A stretch of 64,000 nt of DNA from Polaribacter ponticola (GCF_026191475.2 NZ_JAOSLC020000003.1:2139001-2203000), one strand, 5' to 3'. Shown: positions 49,351-61,158, counted from the first letter of the stretch. Made by a program: numbers and translations. Notes: generated by a model from the letters alone, not told the origin.

Positions 49351-51146
49351 ATGCCATCATCTTTAGAACTTCAAGTAAAAACTTTACCAAATGAACCAGG
49401 TGTTTATCAATATTTTGATAAAGAAGATGTAATTATATATGTTGGTAAAGCTAAGAATTTAAAAAAAGAGTTGCTTCTTACTTTAATAAAAATCATGAAA
49501 ATGGCAAGACTAGAGTTCTTGTAAAAAAAATTGTTAAAATAAAGCACATTGTTGTTAACACAGAAACAGATGCTCTTTTATTAGAAAATAATTTAATTAA
49601 AAAATACAAACCACGTTATAATGTACTGTTAAAGGATGATAAAAGTTATCCTTGGCTTTGTATCAAAAAAGAGCGTTTTCCAAGAATTTTTATGACCAGA
49701 AGGGTTATTAAAGATGGCTCAGAATATTTTGGACCTTATACTTCTGTAAGAACTGTTAGAGTTTTATTAGATTTAATTAAAGAATTATATCCTTTAAGAA
49801 CTTGTAAATACGATTTAAGCCATCAAAATATAAATGAAGGCAAGTATAAAGTTTGTTTAGAATATCATTTAAAAAATTGTAAAGGTGCTTGTGAAGCTTT
49901 AGAAACTGAAGCGAACTACAACGAATCTATAAAAGAAATTAGAAATATTATTAAAGGGAATTTTAAAAATAGTTTAGAAAAATTTCAAGATATGATGCTG
50001 AACTTCGCTAAAGAAATGGAGTTTGAAGAAGCACAAAAAATTAAAGAAAAACTTAGTTTATTAAGCAATTATCAAGCAAAATCTACAATTATAAATCCTT
50101 CTATAAATAACGTAGATGTTTTTTCTATTATTTCTGATGAAACCCATGGTTATGCTAATTTTTTAAAAATTTCAAATGGGTCTATTATTCAGTCTCATAC
50201 AACAGAAATTAAGAAAAAATTAGAAGAGTCTGATAAAGAATTATTAGAATTATTTATTGTAGAAATAAGACAGCGTTTCGATTCTCAATCACCAGAAATA
50301 TATGTTCCTTTTAAGGTTAATTTAGGAGAGAATTTAAAAGTTACAATTCCAAAATTAGGTGATAAGAAGCGTATTGTTGAACTTTCTGAAAGAAACGCAA
50401 AATACTATAGGCAAGAACAATTTAAGCAAGTACAAATTGTAGATCCAGATAGACATGTAAAAAGAATCATGGCGCAAATGAAAAAAGATTTACGTTTGAA
50501 TGAAGAACCTAGGCATATAGAATGTTTTGATAATTCGAATATTCAAGGTACAAATCCTGTAGCAGCTTGTGTAGTTTTTAAAGACGGAAAACCAAGTAAA
50601 AAAGATTACAGACATTATAATATAAAAACGGTAGAAGGGCCAGATGATTTTGCCTCTATGGAAGAGGTAGTTTATAGAAGGTATAAACGTTTATTAGCAG
50701 AAGAAGAGCCGTTGCCTCAATTGATAATTGTTGATGGAGGAAAAGGTCAGTTATCTTCGGCATTAAAAAGTTTAGATATTTTAGGTTTGCGTGGTAAGAT
50801 AGCTATAATTGGAATTGCTAAACGTTTAGAAGAAATTTATTATCCAGATGATCCTATTCCTTTATATCTCGATAAAAAATCTGAAACTTTAAAAATTACA
50901 CAATATTTAAGAAATGAAGCTCATAGATTTGGTATAACTTTTCATAGAAATAAACGTAGTAAAAGTGCAATACAATCTGAGTTAGAGCAAATTCCTGATA
51001 TTGGTAAACAGACCATTACTACTTTATTACGTAAATTTAAATCGGCTAAACGAGTTAAAGAAGCTTTATTTGAAGATTTAAAAGAAGTTATTGGAAATTC
51101 AAGAGCTATAAAAGTGTATCAATATTTTCATCCAACAAAAAAATGA
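49351..51146 (+). CDS. uvrC: Excinuclease ABC subunit C (frameshifted as read)
   Basis: UvrC makes both incisions around DNA damage recognised by UvrAB. From ATG 49351 the protein begins with the GIY-YIG domain ([22 protein letters not shown]). A UVR domain ([17 protein letters not shown]), the RNase H-like nuclease domain ([16 protein letters not shown]) and tandem HhH motifs ([13 protein letters not shown]) follow. As read, the frame breaks at the A-run 49461-49467, which has seven bases where eight give [19 protein letters not shown]. The corrected length is 598 residues, normal for UvrC. Its TGA overlaps the ATG of the next gene (51143), so the two are translationally linked. Confidence 0.93.
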
Positions 51147-53340
51147 AAAATTATTTAATCATCTTTTTATTATCTATTTCTGCTGTTTTTTACAGTCAAG
51201 AGAAGCAGCCTAAAGTAGGTTTAGTTTTAAGCGGTGGTGGCGCAAAAGGCTTTGCTCATGTAGCTGTTTTAAAAGAGATTGATAAAGCAGGAATTCAATT
51301 AGATTATATTGGCGGTACAAGTATGGGAGCAATTGTTGGTGGCTTATACGCTGCTGGTTTTTCTGCAATTCAGATAGAAGAAGTCATAAAAAATACAGAT
51401 TTCGAAAGCCTTTTAAGAGACATTATACCAAGAAGTACATCTACGTTTTTCGAAAAAGAATATTTAGAAAAAACAATGATAACTTTACCTGTAAAGAGTG
51501 GTAAAATAGGTTTGCCAAAAGCTGTTTCTAGAGGACAAAATATACTTAGTTTTTTATTTGAATTACTAGATTCTACAGAAAACTTAGATGATTTCTCTAA
51601 ATTACCGATCCCATTTTTCTGTATTGCTACAGATGTAGAAAATGGTGGAGAAGTTGTTTTAGAAAAGGGTTCTTTACCTCTAGCTTTAAGGGCTAGTGGT
51701 TCTTTTCCAACATTATTGGATCCTGTAATTTTTGATAGCAAACTTTTAGTAGATGGCGGAATTGCAAATAATTTTCCAGTTTCAATAATGAAATCAAAAG
51801 GTATGGATATTGTTATTGGGGTAGATGTTGAAGGTAAGTTGTATAAAAAAGAAAAACTAACTTCAGTAATATCAATTTTAAATCAGATAGTTAGTTATCA
51901 GATGTATAATAAAAGTAAAGAAGAAAAAGAAAAATTAGATGTTTATATACATCCGGATATTTTTGAATATAGTGTGGTAGATTTTGATAAAAAAGATGAA
52001 ATACTAGAAAGAGGTGAGGTAGAAGCTAAAAAATTCACAAAGATATTTACTGAAATTGCAGCGAAACAAACTAATAAAAAGAAAAGAAAAAAGTAAATAT
52101 AATTTCAGGAAAAAAGCACATTTCAGAAATAGGATTAACTGGGAGTAAAAATTATACTAGAGCTTTTGTTTTAGGTAAACTAAATATAAAAGAAGGAGAT
52201 AGTATTTCTCGAAAAGAAATATCAAAAAGAATTTATTTATTAACTGCCACAAAAAATTACGAGAGAATAGAATATCAATTAAAGAAAAAGAAAGATAAAT
52301 CTTATCTTTTAAATTTTAATTTAAAAGAATCTACAGAAAATGCATCTATAAGTTTAGGGGCTCATTACGATTTTCTTTATAAGTCTGGTGTACTGACAAA
52401 TTATAGTCAAAAGCACGTTTTTACAAATAATGACTTACTTTCTTTTGATGCTATTTTAGGAGATAATTTACGCTTTAATCTTAATTATTTTGTAGATAAT
52501 GGATTCTATATTAGTTATGGTTTTAGATCTAGGTACAATCATTTTAGAGCAAATTCTAAATTTAATTCTTTGGTTTCTCAATACCCAACTGTTAGTAGTA
52601 TCAATTTAAAATATACAGATATAACGAATCAACTTTTTGTACAAACTACTTTTGATCGAAAATTTGCTTTAGGCATAGGTTTAGAGCAGAAACACATAAA
52701 AGCAAGTACAGAAACTATTACAAATAATAACAATGAAACTATTATAGATAATAGTAATTATTATAATGCTTTCGGATATTTAAAGTTAGATACTTACGAT
52801 AAAAAATATTTTGCTTCAAAAGGATATTTTGCGGATTTAAATTTAAAATGGTACTTAAGATCTTCGGATTATAATAACGATTTTAACCCTTTTTTACAGG
52901 CAAAAGGAACTCTAGGTTTTGCAACTACTTTTGCGGATAAAGTTACTTTTCAAATGACAAATGAAGCAGGCTTTACTTTAGATAGTCCTGCTTCAGATGT
53001 GTTTGATTTTTATTTAGGTGGTTACAATCAAAATTACATTAATACATTTGTTTCTATGTATGGTTACGACTTTGCAGAACTATCTAATAACTCATTCTTA
53101 AAAACAGAATTAAACTTTAGATATCGTTTTGCAGAAAACCATTACGCTAGCATTATTGCAAATTATGCACGTTTAGATGGTAATGTATTTAAAGATATAG
53201 ATGTGTTTAAAGATATTTTATCTGGTTATGCATTGGGTTATAGCTATAACAGTATCCTTGGGCCAATTGAGTTAAAGTACAGTTGGTCTCCAGATAATCG
53301 TCAAAGCTATTGGTTGTTTAATTTAGGATTTTGGTTTTAA
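51143..53340 (+). CDS. Patatin-like phospholipase with POTRA and outer-membrane beta-barrel (frameshifted as read)
   Basis: The layout resembles PlpD (type Vd autotransporter): signal peptide (about 1-18), patatin domain with oxyanion loop GGGAKG (31-36), nucleophile Ser60 in GGTSMG and Asp204 in VDGGIANN, then a lysine-rich junction, a POTRA-like domain (HISEIGLTGSKNYTR) and a BamA/TamA-type barrel ending in FWF. As read, translation stops at 52096 because the A-run at 52087-52092 has six bases. A seventh A fuses both halves into about 732 residues, a size seen for such proteins in Bacteroidota. Catalytic residues are intact, so lipid hydrolysis at or outside the outer membrane is plausible. 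It overlaps the uvrC stop by 4 bases. Confidence 0.87.
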
Positions 53341-53348
53341 TCAATAAA

Positions 53349-54131
53349 TTAGTTACCAGGAAAAGAAGGTTTTCTTTTCTCTAAAAATGCAGTTGTACCT
53401 TCTTTAAAATCTTCTGTTCCAAAACAATTACCAAATGCTTCAATTTCTACGTCAAATCCATTTATACCATCTACAAAATTTGCATTTACTGCTTTAATAG
53501 CTGCAGAAATTGCTACAGAAGAATTACGCATAATTTTACTAGCAATTTTTTCCGCTAGAGGCATTAATTCTTCTTGAGTTGTTAAATGGTTTACCAAACC
53601 ACAACTTAAAGCATCATCTGCAGTAATCATACCCGCAGTCATAATTAATTCCATTGCTTTTCCTTTACCAACTAGTTGAGGTAAGCGTTGAGTACCACCA
53701 TAACCAGGTATTACACCTAAAGAAACTTCGGGTAAGCCCATTTTTGCATTATTAGAAGCAATTCTAAAATGACAAGACATAGCTAACTCTAATCCTCCTC
53801 CTAAAGCAAATCCGTTTATAGCAGCAATTACTGGCGTAGATAAATTTTCTATAAAATTAAATAACATTTCTTGTCCTTGTCTTGCTAAACCACCTCCTTC
53901 ATTAACAGAAAAGTGTGCAAATTCAGAAATATCTGCACCAGCTACAAATGCTTTTTCTTCGCTACCTGTAAGTATAATTACCTTTATGTTTTCATCATCT
54001 TCTAAAGCTTCAAAAGCTACGTTTAATTCTTCTATTGTAGCTTTATTTAATGCGTTAAGTTTTTTTGGTCTATTAATAGTTACTTGTGCTAGGTTGTTGT
54101 TTTTTGCGACTAAAATATTTTGAAATTTCAT
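53349..54131 (-). CDS. Enoyl-CoA hydratase/isomerase family protein (260 aa)
   Basis: A crotonase-fold enzyme that probably hydrates short-chain enoyl-CoA in fatty-acid or amino-acid breakdown. It has the oxyanion segment FVAGADISEF (about 62-71), NGFALGGGLELAMSCHFRIA with Glu115, and MGLPEVSLGVIPGYGGTQRL with Glu135; both catalytic glutamates are present, 20 residues apart as usual. It is the last gene of the leftward group and converges with the patatin gene (8-base gap). Substrate is uncertain. Confidence 0.93.
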   Translation of the reverse strand: MKFQNILVAKNNNLAQVTINRPKKLNALNKATIEELNVAFEALEDDENIKVIILTGSEEKAFVAGADISEFAHFSVNEGGGLARQGQEMLFNFIENLSTPVIAAINGFALGGGLELAMSCHFRIASNNAKMGLPEVSLGVIPGYGGTQRLPQLVGKGKAMELIMTAGMITADDALSCGLVNHLTTQEELMPLAEKIASKIMRNSSVAISAAIKAVNANFVDGINGFDVEIEAFGNCFGTEDFKEGTTAFLEKRKPSFPGN

Positions 54132-54159
54132 AGTATTAAAATTTGATGTTATTCGATTT

Positions 54160-55616
54160 TTATTCTTTTGGTAAAATTACAGTAAAAATACTTCCTTTTC
54201 CTTCTTCTGAGGTAAAAGAAATAGAGCCGTCATAAGCTTCTATAATGTTTTTAATAATACCTAAACCTAATCCCATTCCACTTGTTTTTGTAGTAAATTT
54301 TGGTTCAAAAATTAATTCTTTAACATTATCTGCAATTCCTTTTCCATTATCTGAAACAGTAATTTTTATGTTTTCATTTTCTGATAAAACGACTACATTA
54401 ATTATTGGTTGCTCTTCTTTTTCTGAAGCTTGCATTGCATTTTTAACTAAATTGGTAACAATTCTAATTAATTGTGTTTTATCTAAATTACCAAATAACT
54501 CTTTTTCTTTTGGCATATAATTAATAAAACCTTCATTAAAGATATCTAAAGCTAATTTTACAACACCAATTACTTCAATTCTTTCCCTTTTTGAGAAGGC
54601 ATTTTTGCAAAGTCAGAAAAAGCTGAAGCTATAGAACTCATTACGTCTATTTGTTGAATTAAAGTTTTACTGTATTCTGCAAGTTTTTCTTTAATGTTTT
54701 CTTCTTGTGGATTAAATTTTCTTTCAAAACTTTGCACAGTTAAGCGCATTGGAGTTAGCGGATTTTTTATTTCATGCGCTACTTGTTTAGCCATTTCTCT
54801 CCATGCTTGTTCACGCTCACTTTTAGCTAATTTAGCAGCACTTTCTTCTAGTTGATCAATCATACTATTGTAAGCTTCAACTAAAACTTCTATTTCTGAG
54901 CTAGCAGCATTTAAAATAATTTTTTCATTTCGCTCGTTTAAACGAGTTTGTTGCATTTTATCGGAAATAGTTTGAATAGACCTTGTAATATAACTAGATA
55001 AAAAATACGCTAAAGCAATAGCAATTAGAAACATTAATAAATACACAAATCCTAACCTTGATAAAAATTCTTGTAATTCTTTTTCAATTTCAGAATTATC
55101 TTGAGTAAATTGAAGTTCTAAAACACCAATTCTTTTAAATTTTGGGTCGTTTATATATGAGAAAGATGATTGATAACCAATACCGTTTGCTACGCTAGAT
55201 TTAGGAATTCTATGATTAGAGTTTTGCGCTAATTCATTTAATAAACCAGAATTAAGAGGCTCTATATTATTTTTTTCAAAAGCATTTGTTTTTGAGGAAA
55301 TTAAAAGGTTTCCATGTAAATCGAAAATGGTTATGTTTAACTTATTTATGGATGATATCTCATAGATACGTTCGTAAAAGATTTTACGCAAATTTTCTGT
55401 TTTTATGGCATAAGAAGTCTTACTGGTTAACTCTAAATCTATTATTTGTTTTGTAGTTGCTTCTTTACGTTCAAATCTTTGAATGTTATAATCTTTGGTT
55501 TGCTCATCGTACTGAATTACAGTTACTACTAAGATTAGTATTGATGCAAGTAACACCAATAAGATCATGGATAAAAAGATACGTATTCTAAGTGATATGT
55601 TTTTGAATTTTAACAA
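54160..55616 (-). CDS. NtrY-like membrane sensor histidine kinase (frameshifted as read)
   Basis: The N-terminal part has two membrane segments (about 12-34 and 188-210) flanking an extracytoplasmic sensor region, a HAMP-like linker and the H-box KQVAHEIKNPLTPMRL with phospho-acceptor His281. The C-terminal part has the ATPase motifs: N box NLVKNAMQAS, G1 DNGKGI, F box FEPKFTTK and G2 GMGLGLGI. As read, it stops at 54570 because the T-run at 54588-54592 (A-run on the coding strand) has five bases. A sixth restores SQKRERIEVIGVVKLALDIF and joins the halves into about 485 residues. It starts 3 bases after the lipoprotein gene. No response regulator is adjacent. Confidence 0.9.
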
Positions 55617-55619
55617 TAT

Positions 55620-56084
55620 TTATTCTGTTTTTAAGCGTTTAGTTTCCATCCATAAAGTATCATCATAATCACCATCTTCATCCCAATCATACAGGCTAAT
55701 TGCTTTAAATCCGTTTTCTATTCTAGTAATTCTATAATCTACTTTTACTTCCCTACCTGCATAAAAGTATTCGATATGTAGTGTATCATTTTTTACAGAC
55801 CAAAGCCCATTCGATTCACTATTTTTTTCTCCAGTTTTGTTTCTAAACCAAGCAGAAAATGTGCCATCTTTATTGTATTTAGACTGTGCTACTCTCATAG
55901 TGTTATTTTCAAACTTATCTTCATAAACACTAGTAGAATCTGTCTTGTTAACAGTTGGCATTTCTATTTTTAAATAGGTAGTTTCCCAAGAGTTTGTCAT
56001 ATAATTCTTTAGGCTTTTTTCCTTTTTACAACTAGCAAGAAGCATTCCAAAAAGAAAAATCAACAGAATTTTATTAGTTTTCAT
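55620..56084 (-). CDS. Putative lipoprotein, lipocalin-like (154 aa)
   Basis: An N-terminal signal with lipobox LLASC (Cys about 19) marks a lipoprotein. The rest shows beta-strand blocks typical of lipocalin-like DUFs (NSWETTYLKIEM, GTFSAWFRN, GLWSVKNDTLHIEYF, FKAISLYDWDEDGDYDD). No precise family recognised. It lies in the leftward group between the MATE transporter and the sensor kinase; the 3-base spacing to the kinase suggests cotranscription. Confidence 0.75.
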   Translation of the reverse strand: MKTNKILLIFLFGMLLASCKKEKSLKNYMTNSWETTYLKIEMPTVNKTDSTSVYEDKFENNTMRVAQSKYNKDGTFSAWFRNKTGEKNSESNGLWSVKNDTLHIEYFYAGREVKVDYRITRIENGFKAISLYDWDEDGDYDDTLWMETKRLKTE

Positions 56085-56141
56085 TTCACAAAAATTAAAA
56101 GGACAAGATAAGTAAATAAAAAAGCGTTTACAAAATAGGAG

Positions 56142-57473
56142 TTATGAATTAACTAACGGTAAAAACTTTTTTCTAAATTTAAGAACTAAAGGTATTCCTC
56201 TTGCTAATATCCATAAAGTAAATGCTATCCAAATTGCCATTAATTTATAACCTAACCAATCAAAAAATAATAAACTAGGTATAAAAACAAGTCCAGTAGA
56301 TAAAATAAGAACATTTCTTAGATATTTCATTTCCCCCATACCTTTAAACATTCCATCAAAAATAAAAGTAATAACATTTATGGGTTGTGTTAAAATTAAA
56401 ATCCAAAAAACGTTATAGAATTGTTCTAAGACTAACGGATCTTTTGAAAAAATTCCACCAATAGAATTGTAAAAAAGGAATCCAAATGTAGCTATAATCA
56501 ACCCTGAAATAACTCCATATTGTGTAAGTTTTTTACTCAGTTCCACTAAAGTTTTATAATCTTTAGCGCCTAGTAATTTACCCGACAAAATATTACCAGC
56601 ACTCGAGTAACCATCAATCATAAAAGCACCTAAAAGCCATAGATTTAAGCCTATTGTGTATGCTGCAATGTATTCTTTTCCATATCCAGTAGCATAAGAC
56701 GTAGCAAAAAATAAAGCTGTATTTAATGCAATTGTTCTAATAAATAAATTCCCAATCATGTTTAATAAATTCGGAATTTCTTTATGAAGCTTAAAACTTA
56801 GTTTTAATGAAATTGATGTTTTCTTTTTTAAGAGAATTAATGCTATTACAGCCATAGTTATTTGTGCAAAAACACTCGCATATGCAGCTCCTTCAATATT
56901 CATTGCTGGAATAAAACCTTCTATCCCATAAACGAGTAAGATATCTAATACTATATTTAATAAGGCGCCAATAATTGCAATAACCATTGGGTAAAAAGTA
57001 TTTTGTAACCCTCTAAAAGTTCCAAAAACAGCAAATACAAATAAAGAAAAAGGAAACCCAAAAATTCGAATCTTAAAATAAGTAATGCAATATTCTAAAA
57101 CCGAATCAGCAGCATTGTAAAATTGAAAGATTTCTTTAGCAAAAGGATAAGAGATTGTTAGTACTAATAAACTTCCAATAACGACTATAGCTATAGCTTG
57201 TGCAGGTAAAGTTCTTACTTCTTCTAATTTATTTGCCCCAACATATTGAGAAATTATAGAGGAAATAGCACTTCTAATTTGTCCAAAAACCCAAATTAAC
57301 ATAGAAATAAAAGCCCCTACAATACCAACAGCAGCTAAACTTTCTGTAGCATTACTATTAATATTACCTATTATTGCTGTGTCTGTAATAGATAGTAATG
57401 GTTCTGCAATACCTGCAATTAAAGCTGGTATTGCAAGTTTATTAATTTGTTTAAAACTTAAAACTGTATTCAC
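56142..57473 (-). CDS. MATE family efflux transporter (443 aa)
   Basis: Twelve hydrophobic segments with the MATE pattern (KQINKLAIPALIAGIAEP, TDTAIIGNI, SAISSIISQYVGA). It probably exports drugs or metabolites using a cation gradient. The frame is open to ATG 57500, but I prefer GTG 57473: family members start with a short residue set before LSFKQINKLAIP, and a promoter-like box lies between the two codons. A 57-base gap separates it from the lipoprotein gene downstream. Confidence 0.9.
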   Translation of the reverse strand: MNTVLSFKQINKLAIPALIAGIAEPLLSITDTAIIGNINSNATESLAAVGIVGAFISMLIWVFGQIRSAISSIISQYVGANKLEEVRTLPAQAIAIVVIGSLLVLTISYPFAKEIFQFYNAADSVLEYCITYFKIRIFGFPFSLFVFAVFGTFRGLQNTFYPMVIAIIGALLNIVLDILLVYGIEGFIPAMNIEGAAYASVFAQITMAVIALILLKKKTSISLKLSFKLHKEIPNLLNMIGNLFIRTIALNTALFFATSYATGYGKEYIAAYTIGLNLWLLGAFMIDGYSSAGNILSGKLLGAKDYKTLVELSKKLTQYGVISGLIIATFGFLFYNSIGGIFSKDPLVLEQFYNVFWILILTQPINVITFIFDGMFKGMGEMKYLRNVLILSTGLVFIPSLLFFDWLGYKLMAIWIAFTLWILARGIPLVLKFRKKFLPLVNS

Positions 57474-57488
57474 AAAAAGTAATTTTTT

Positions 57489-57497
57489 ACAAAGGTA
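57489..57497 (-). promoter_or_regulatory. -7 promoter box for the MATE gene
   Basis: Read on the - strand this is TACCTTTGT, a match to TAnnTTTG. It ends 15 bases before GTG 57473 and lies inside the possible N-terminal extension from ATG 57500, so it also decides the start. Confidence 0.6.
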
Positions 57498-57532
57498 CAT
57501 ATCTAAAAAGTTTCTACTTTCTGAAAATTGAG

Positions 57533-57541
57533 TAACTTTGC
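57533..57541 (+). promoter_or_regulatory. -7 promoter box for the universal stress protein gene
   Basis: TAACTTTGC fully matches the Bacteroidota TAnnTTTGC element and ends 18 bases before ATG 57560. Together with the box at 57489 it makes a divergent promoter pair in the 86-base gap. Confidence 0.65.
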
Positions 57542-57559
57542 AGCTTAAAATACTATATT

Positions 57560-58351
57560 ATGCAACATGTTTTAGTACCTATCGGATCTACAGAAAGCGC
57601 TCATAATACTTTACAATATGCAATTGATTTTGCTTCTGGTATTAATGCAAAAGTTTTTGTTTTTAGAGCGTATAGTTCTCAAACTAAAGCAGGAACAATG
57701 AAAAATGTAGATAGTATTATAGAACGAGAAACTAATTTGTATTTAAGAACGATGGTAAGTTCTGTAGATAGAAAAAATGTTGATGTAAAGCTAATTTCTG
57801 CAAAAGGTTCTGTTGCAGATAGCATAGAGGCTATAGATAATGAATTAGGTATAGACTTAGTTATAGTTGGTGCAAAAAGTAACTCTATTAAAGAAGAAAT
57901 TTTTTTAGGTAAAACAGCTGGTAGTATTGTTAAAAAAACAAATTTACCAATGTTAACTGTGCCAAATGGTTATAAATATATCGAGGTTAAAAATGTTTTG
58001 ATGGCTTTTAAATCTGCTACAGTAAAAAGTAAAACGGCTTTAAATCCTTTAAAGTTCTTTGTTAGTAAGTTTAATCCTAAAGTAAATTTACTATTAGTTA
58101 AAACACCAAGTTATACAGAAGAAGATTTGGTTTTAAATAAAGATTTAGAACTATTAAAATCATCTCTTACAGTTACTGAGAACGCAACTACGTTTCAGGG
58201 TGTTTTAGAGCACATTAAAACTCATAATCCAGATATGTTATGTGTTTTTAGACGTAAAAGAGGTTTCTTTAAAAAATTGTGGGAAAAGAGCACAATTTTA
58301 AAAGAAGAATTTTATGCAAACGTACCTTTACTTATTTTAAAAGGAAAGTAA
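57560..58351 (+). CDS. Universal stress protein, tandem Usp-like (263 aa)
   Basis: The first half is a Usp fold beginning MQHVLVPIGSTESAHNTLQYA and containing the nucleotide-binding pattern VGAKSN, FLGKTAGSIV (about 105-130) and LPMLTVP. The second half starts KNVLMAFKSA and looks like a diverged Usp domain without the glycine motif. It probably binds ATP and acts in stress survival. It is monocistronic and converges with the AddB-like gene, whose stop codon lies one base away. Confidence 0.9.
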   Translation: MQHVLVPIGSTESAHNTLQYAIDFASGINAKVFVFRAYSSQTKAGTMKNVDSIIERETNLYLRTMVSSVDRKNVDVKLISAKGSVADSIEAIDNELGIDLVIVGAKSNSIKEEIFLGKTAGSIVKKTNLPMLTVPNGYKYIEVKNVLMAFKSATVKSKTALNPLKFFVSKFNPKVNLLLVKTPSYTEEDLVLNKDLELLKSSLTVTENATTFQGVLEHIKTHNPDMLCVFRRKRGFFKKLWEKSTILKEEFYANVPLLILKGK

Positions 58352-58352
58352 A

Positions 58353-61090
58353 CTAATATTTTAAATCTGCCGGTTCAATAAAGCTAATTTCTGAATTGTA
58401 TATTTCTTTAATATACTTTTTTAGTTCAGTTATAAAATCATCTAGTTTTTCTTGAGTTATAACTGTGTCGGGGTTTTTAGGTTTTGAAGAGAAGTTTATA
58501 GATAAAAACCCTTGGTTCAGATTTTTAAATGAAAAAATACCTCCTTTTATTTTTTTTGTAGGATTGAAGTTTTTACTTTTTGTAAATAGAAAAGCATACA
58601 ATAAAACTTGTATGGCTTTGTATTGTTCTTTTTCTCTAAGGACTTCAAAATCTAGGACTTTAAGTTCTGTAGCTTTTACCATTCCAGACTTATAATCAAT
58701 AATTCTAACTTCGCCATTTAACTCATCAACTCTATCTACATTTCCATGTAGTTTTATAGGAAAGTTAATTCCATCAATATCTATTTCTGCAGCTAAATTT
58801 TCTTCGGTAGCAATAATTTTTAATTGGTTCTTTTTATCTGATAGAAGTTTTTTTCTTGTGCTAAGAAATTAGCTACAAACCTATTTGCTACTTCAAATAT
58901 TAAACGATTTTTACCAGTGGTTAAATCTCCATTTTTAAAATGAATTTTAAAGTGTTTATTAACCAGAGTAGGGGCAATTTTCTCCATTTCTACAATGGTA
59001 CTTGTTGTTAAGAATTTTCCAATAAAAGGTTTATATAATTCATCTAATGTTTCATGTACAACAGTACCTAAAGTGTTATAAGCTACAGTTTCTTCTACAT
59101 CATCAAACTCTTTAATTTTAATAATTTTCTGTTTATAAAATGCGACAGGATTATATAGGTAGCTCGTTAAAGAAGAAGGAGAAAATCCACTTTTAGCAAT
59201 TTCTTTTAATCGATCTAAAACAAGTTGGTTTTTGTCAATAATTTTTAATTCTATTTTTTTGGTTGAAATTTTAGGAGATATAATTTTCTGAATAATATCT
59301 GTTCTCATCATTTCTAATTGTGTAACAAACCTGCTTTTTTCTCCACTTCCAAAAACATCATGTTCTGTATTGTAAAGTATAAATACATTTTTTGCTCTTT
59401 GTATTAAGCGAAAGAAATGGTAAGAAAAAATTGCATCTTTTTCTCTGTAAGTTGGTAATCCAAATTCTATTTTTACATCAAAAGGGATAAAAGAGTTTTG
59501 CTGGCTACTAGCAGGTAAAACCCCTTCATTAGCAGGTGCTAGAATGATGTTTTCAAAATCTAAAACTCTAGTTTCTAACATTCCCATTAGTTGTAACCCT
59601 TTTAATGGTTCTCCTTGAAAGGATAAGTTTTCAGATGCTATTAATTGCTTAAAAAATTGTGATAATATTTTTAAATCTGTAAAATAGTTAAACTCATTTT
59701 GTAGTGTTTTTAATTGTGTAAAAGCTGTATAAAAGCGAAATAAATACTCTTTTTCTAGAGCATTAGTATCTTCTTTTAAAAGTTCAATTAATTTTAAAAT
59801 TCTATCTATAAAATTAGAAATAGAATCTAGAGGTTTAAATATATTTAAGATATTATTTTTAATTTCTGAAGTTTCATTCTCTAAAAATATTGAGATCTGA
59901 TTTGTACTTATAAATGTTTGATTTTCTTTAGCTATTTCTGTAGTAAATGTTTCAATATTAGGAATTAAACTATAAATAGATTGATGTTTAAGAAAACGAA
60001 TAACATCTTTATAGTAAAATTCATTTAAAAGGTTTTTTTGTAATTTTTCTTGAGATATAAAGAGTTGAAATATTGAAGACAATAAGTTTGTTGCAGGAAT
60101 ATCTTTTAAAGGATAGCCCATAGTAATATTAATTGCATTAATATTTTTAGGTAAAGAATTTAAGGTAATTGGTAGTAATGTTTCATCTGCTAATACTAAT
60201 GCCGTATTTTTAAAACTAATATTTTCTTCTAAAATTTCTCCAATATATTTTATTTGAGTATTGTTTTTTGCTGCTCCAATAACTTCTATTTTCTTTGGCA
60301 AAGAAAATTTATTCGATAAGTTTTTAAGACTGTTTTTTTCATAATACTTCCATTCTTTTTTGTATTTTCTAATAAATTTCCCTGCTTGATGATTAGAATT
60401 AAAAAAGGTCTCATCTATGTCCCAATAGACTTCAGAATTTCCACTTTCCAACACTTTTTGAAACAAGAGTTCTTCCGCTTTATTTAATGCATTAAAACCA
60501 ATAAAAAATATTTTAGTATCACCTTTTTTATTTAAAAAAGCATCAATTTTTTTACTAGCTTCTCTATACATTAAACCTTGATATCCTAAGTTTTCATCAA
60601 TTAAAAACTTGTAAAAAGCAGTATAATAATTGTTTAACCTTTCTAAAAAAGAGTAATGATCTTTAATTAAATCGGTTTCTTTAAAAGTTCCTTTTACAGA
60701 CCATTTTCTCAACCTTTCTATATCTCTTAAGTAGGTAAAAATTTCTTTTGTATTTATTAAATGTTGATCTATTTCATTAAAGTCTTGTAATACAGTTATT
60801 GCCCAAGAAGAGAAAGTGTCAAAAGAGTCTGGATTTTTTTCTACAGACTTATAAATTGTATAAAAATGAAATAACAGTTGAATGTTATCTGCTTTTTGTA
60901 CACCAGAAATTTGTTGAATAAACTGTTCAACGTTTAACATTTCTGGAAGAAAACCTACAGATATTTTATCTTTAAAAGTTTGTTTTACAAATACTTTAGC
61001 TCTTTGAGATGGTAGAACAAAAATAACGTTTTCAAAAGATTTTGTTGTTAGTAAAATATCATCAAGAGTATCAGAAATAAAAGATTTCAT
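58353..61090 (-). CDS. AddB-like PD-(D/E)XK nuclease family protein (frameshifted as read)
   Basis: Similar proteins in Bacteroidota are AddB/RexB-like partners in double-strand-break end processing. The N-terminal part resembles an inactivated helicase (FVLPSQRAKVFVKQTF, with no Walker A). Further on are ILAPANEGVLPASS and FSPSSLTSYLYNPVAFY. The nuclease motif VDRVDELNGEVRIIDYKSG lies near corrected residue 795. As read, translation stops at 58820, before the nuclease motif, because the T-run at 58848-58854 has seven bases; an eighth restores EKKLLSDKKNQLKIIATEEN and about 912 residues. An AddA-like helicase is not adjacent. It is divergent from the omega-amidase gene. Confidence 0.85.
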
Positions 61091-61158
61091 AGCTTTTTTT
61101 GGTTTTCTAAATTACAAAAACTTACATTTATATGTCTTTAATCTTAAAATTTATTTTC

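Noticed and set aside
53349..54131. Enoyl-CoA hydratase considered as part of a beta-oxidation operon
   Set aside because: No other fatty-acid gene lies nearby; it follows a sensor kinase and a lipoprotein gene.
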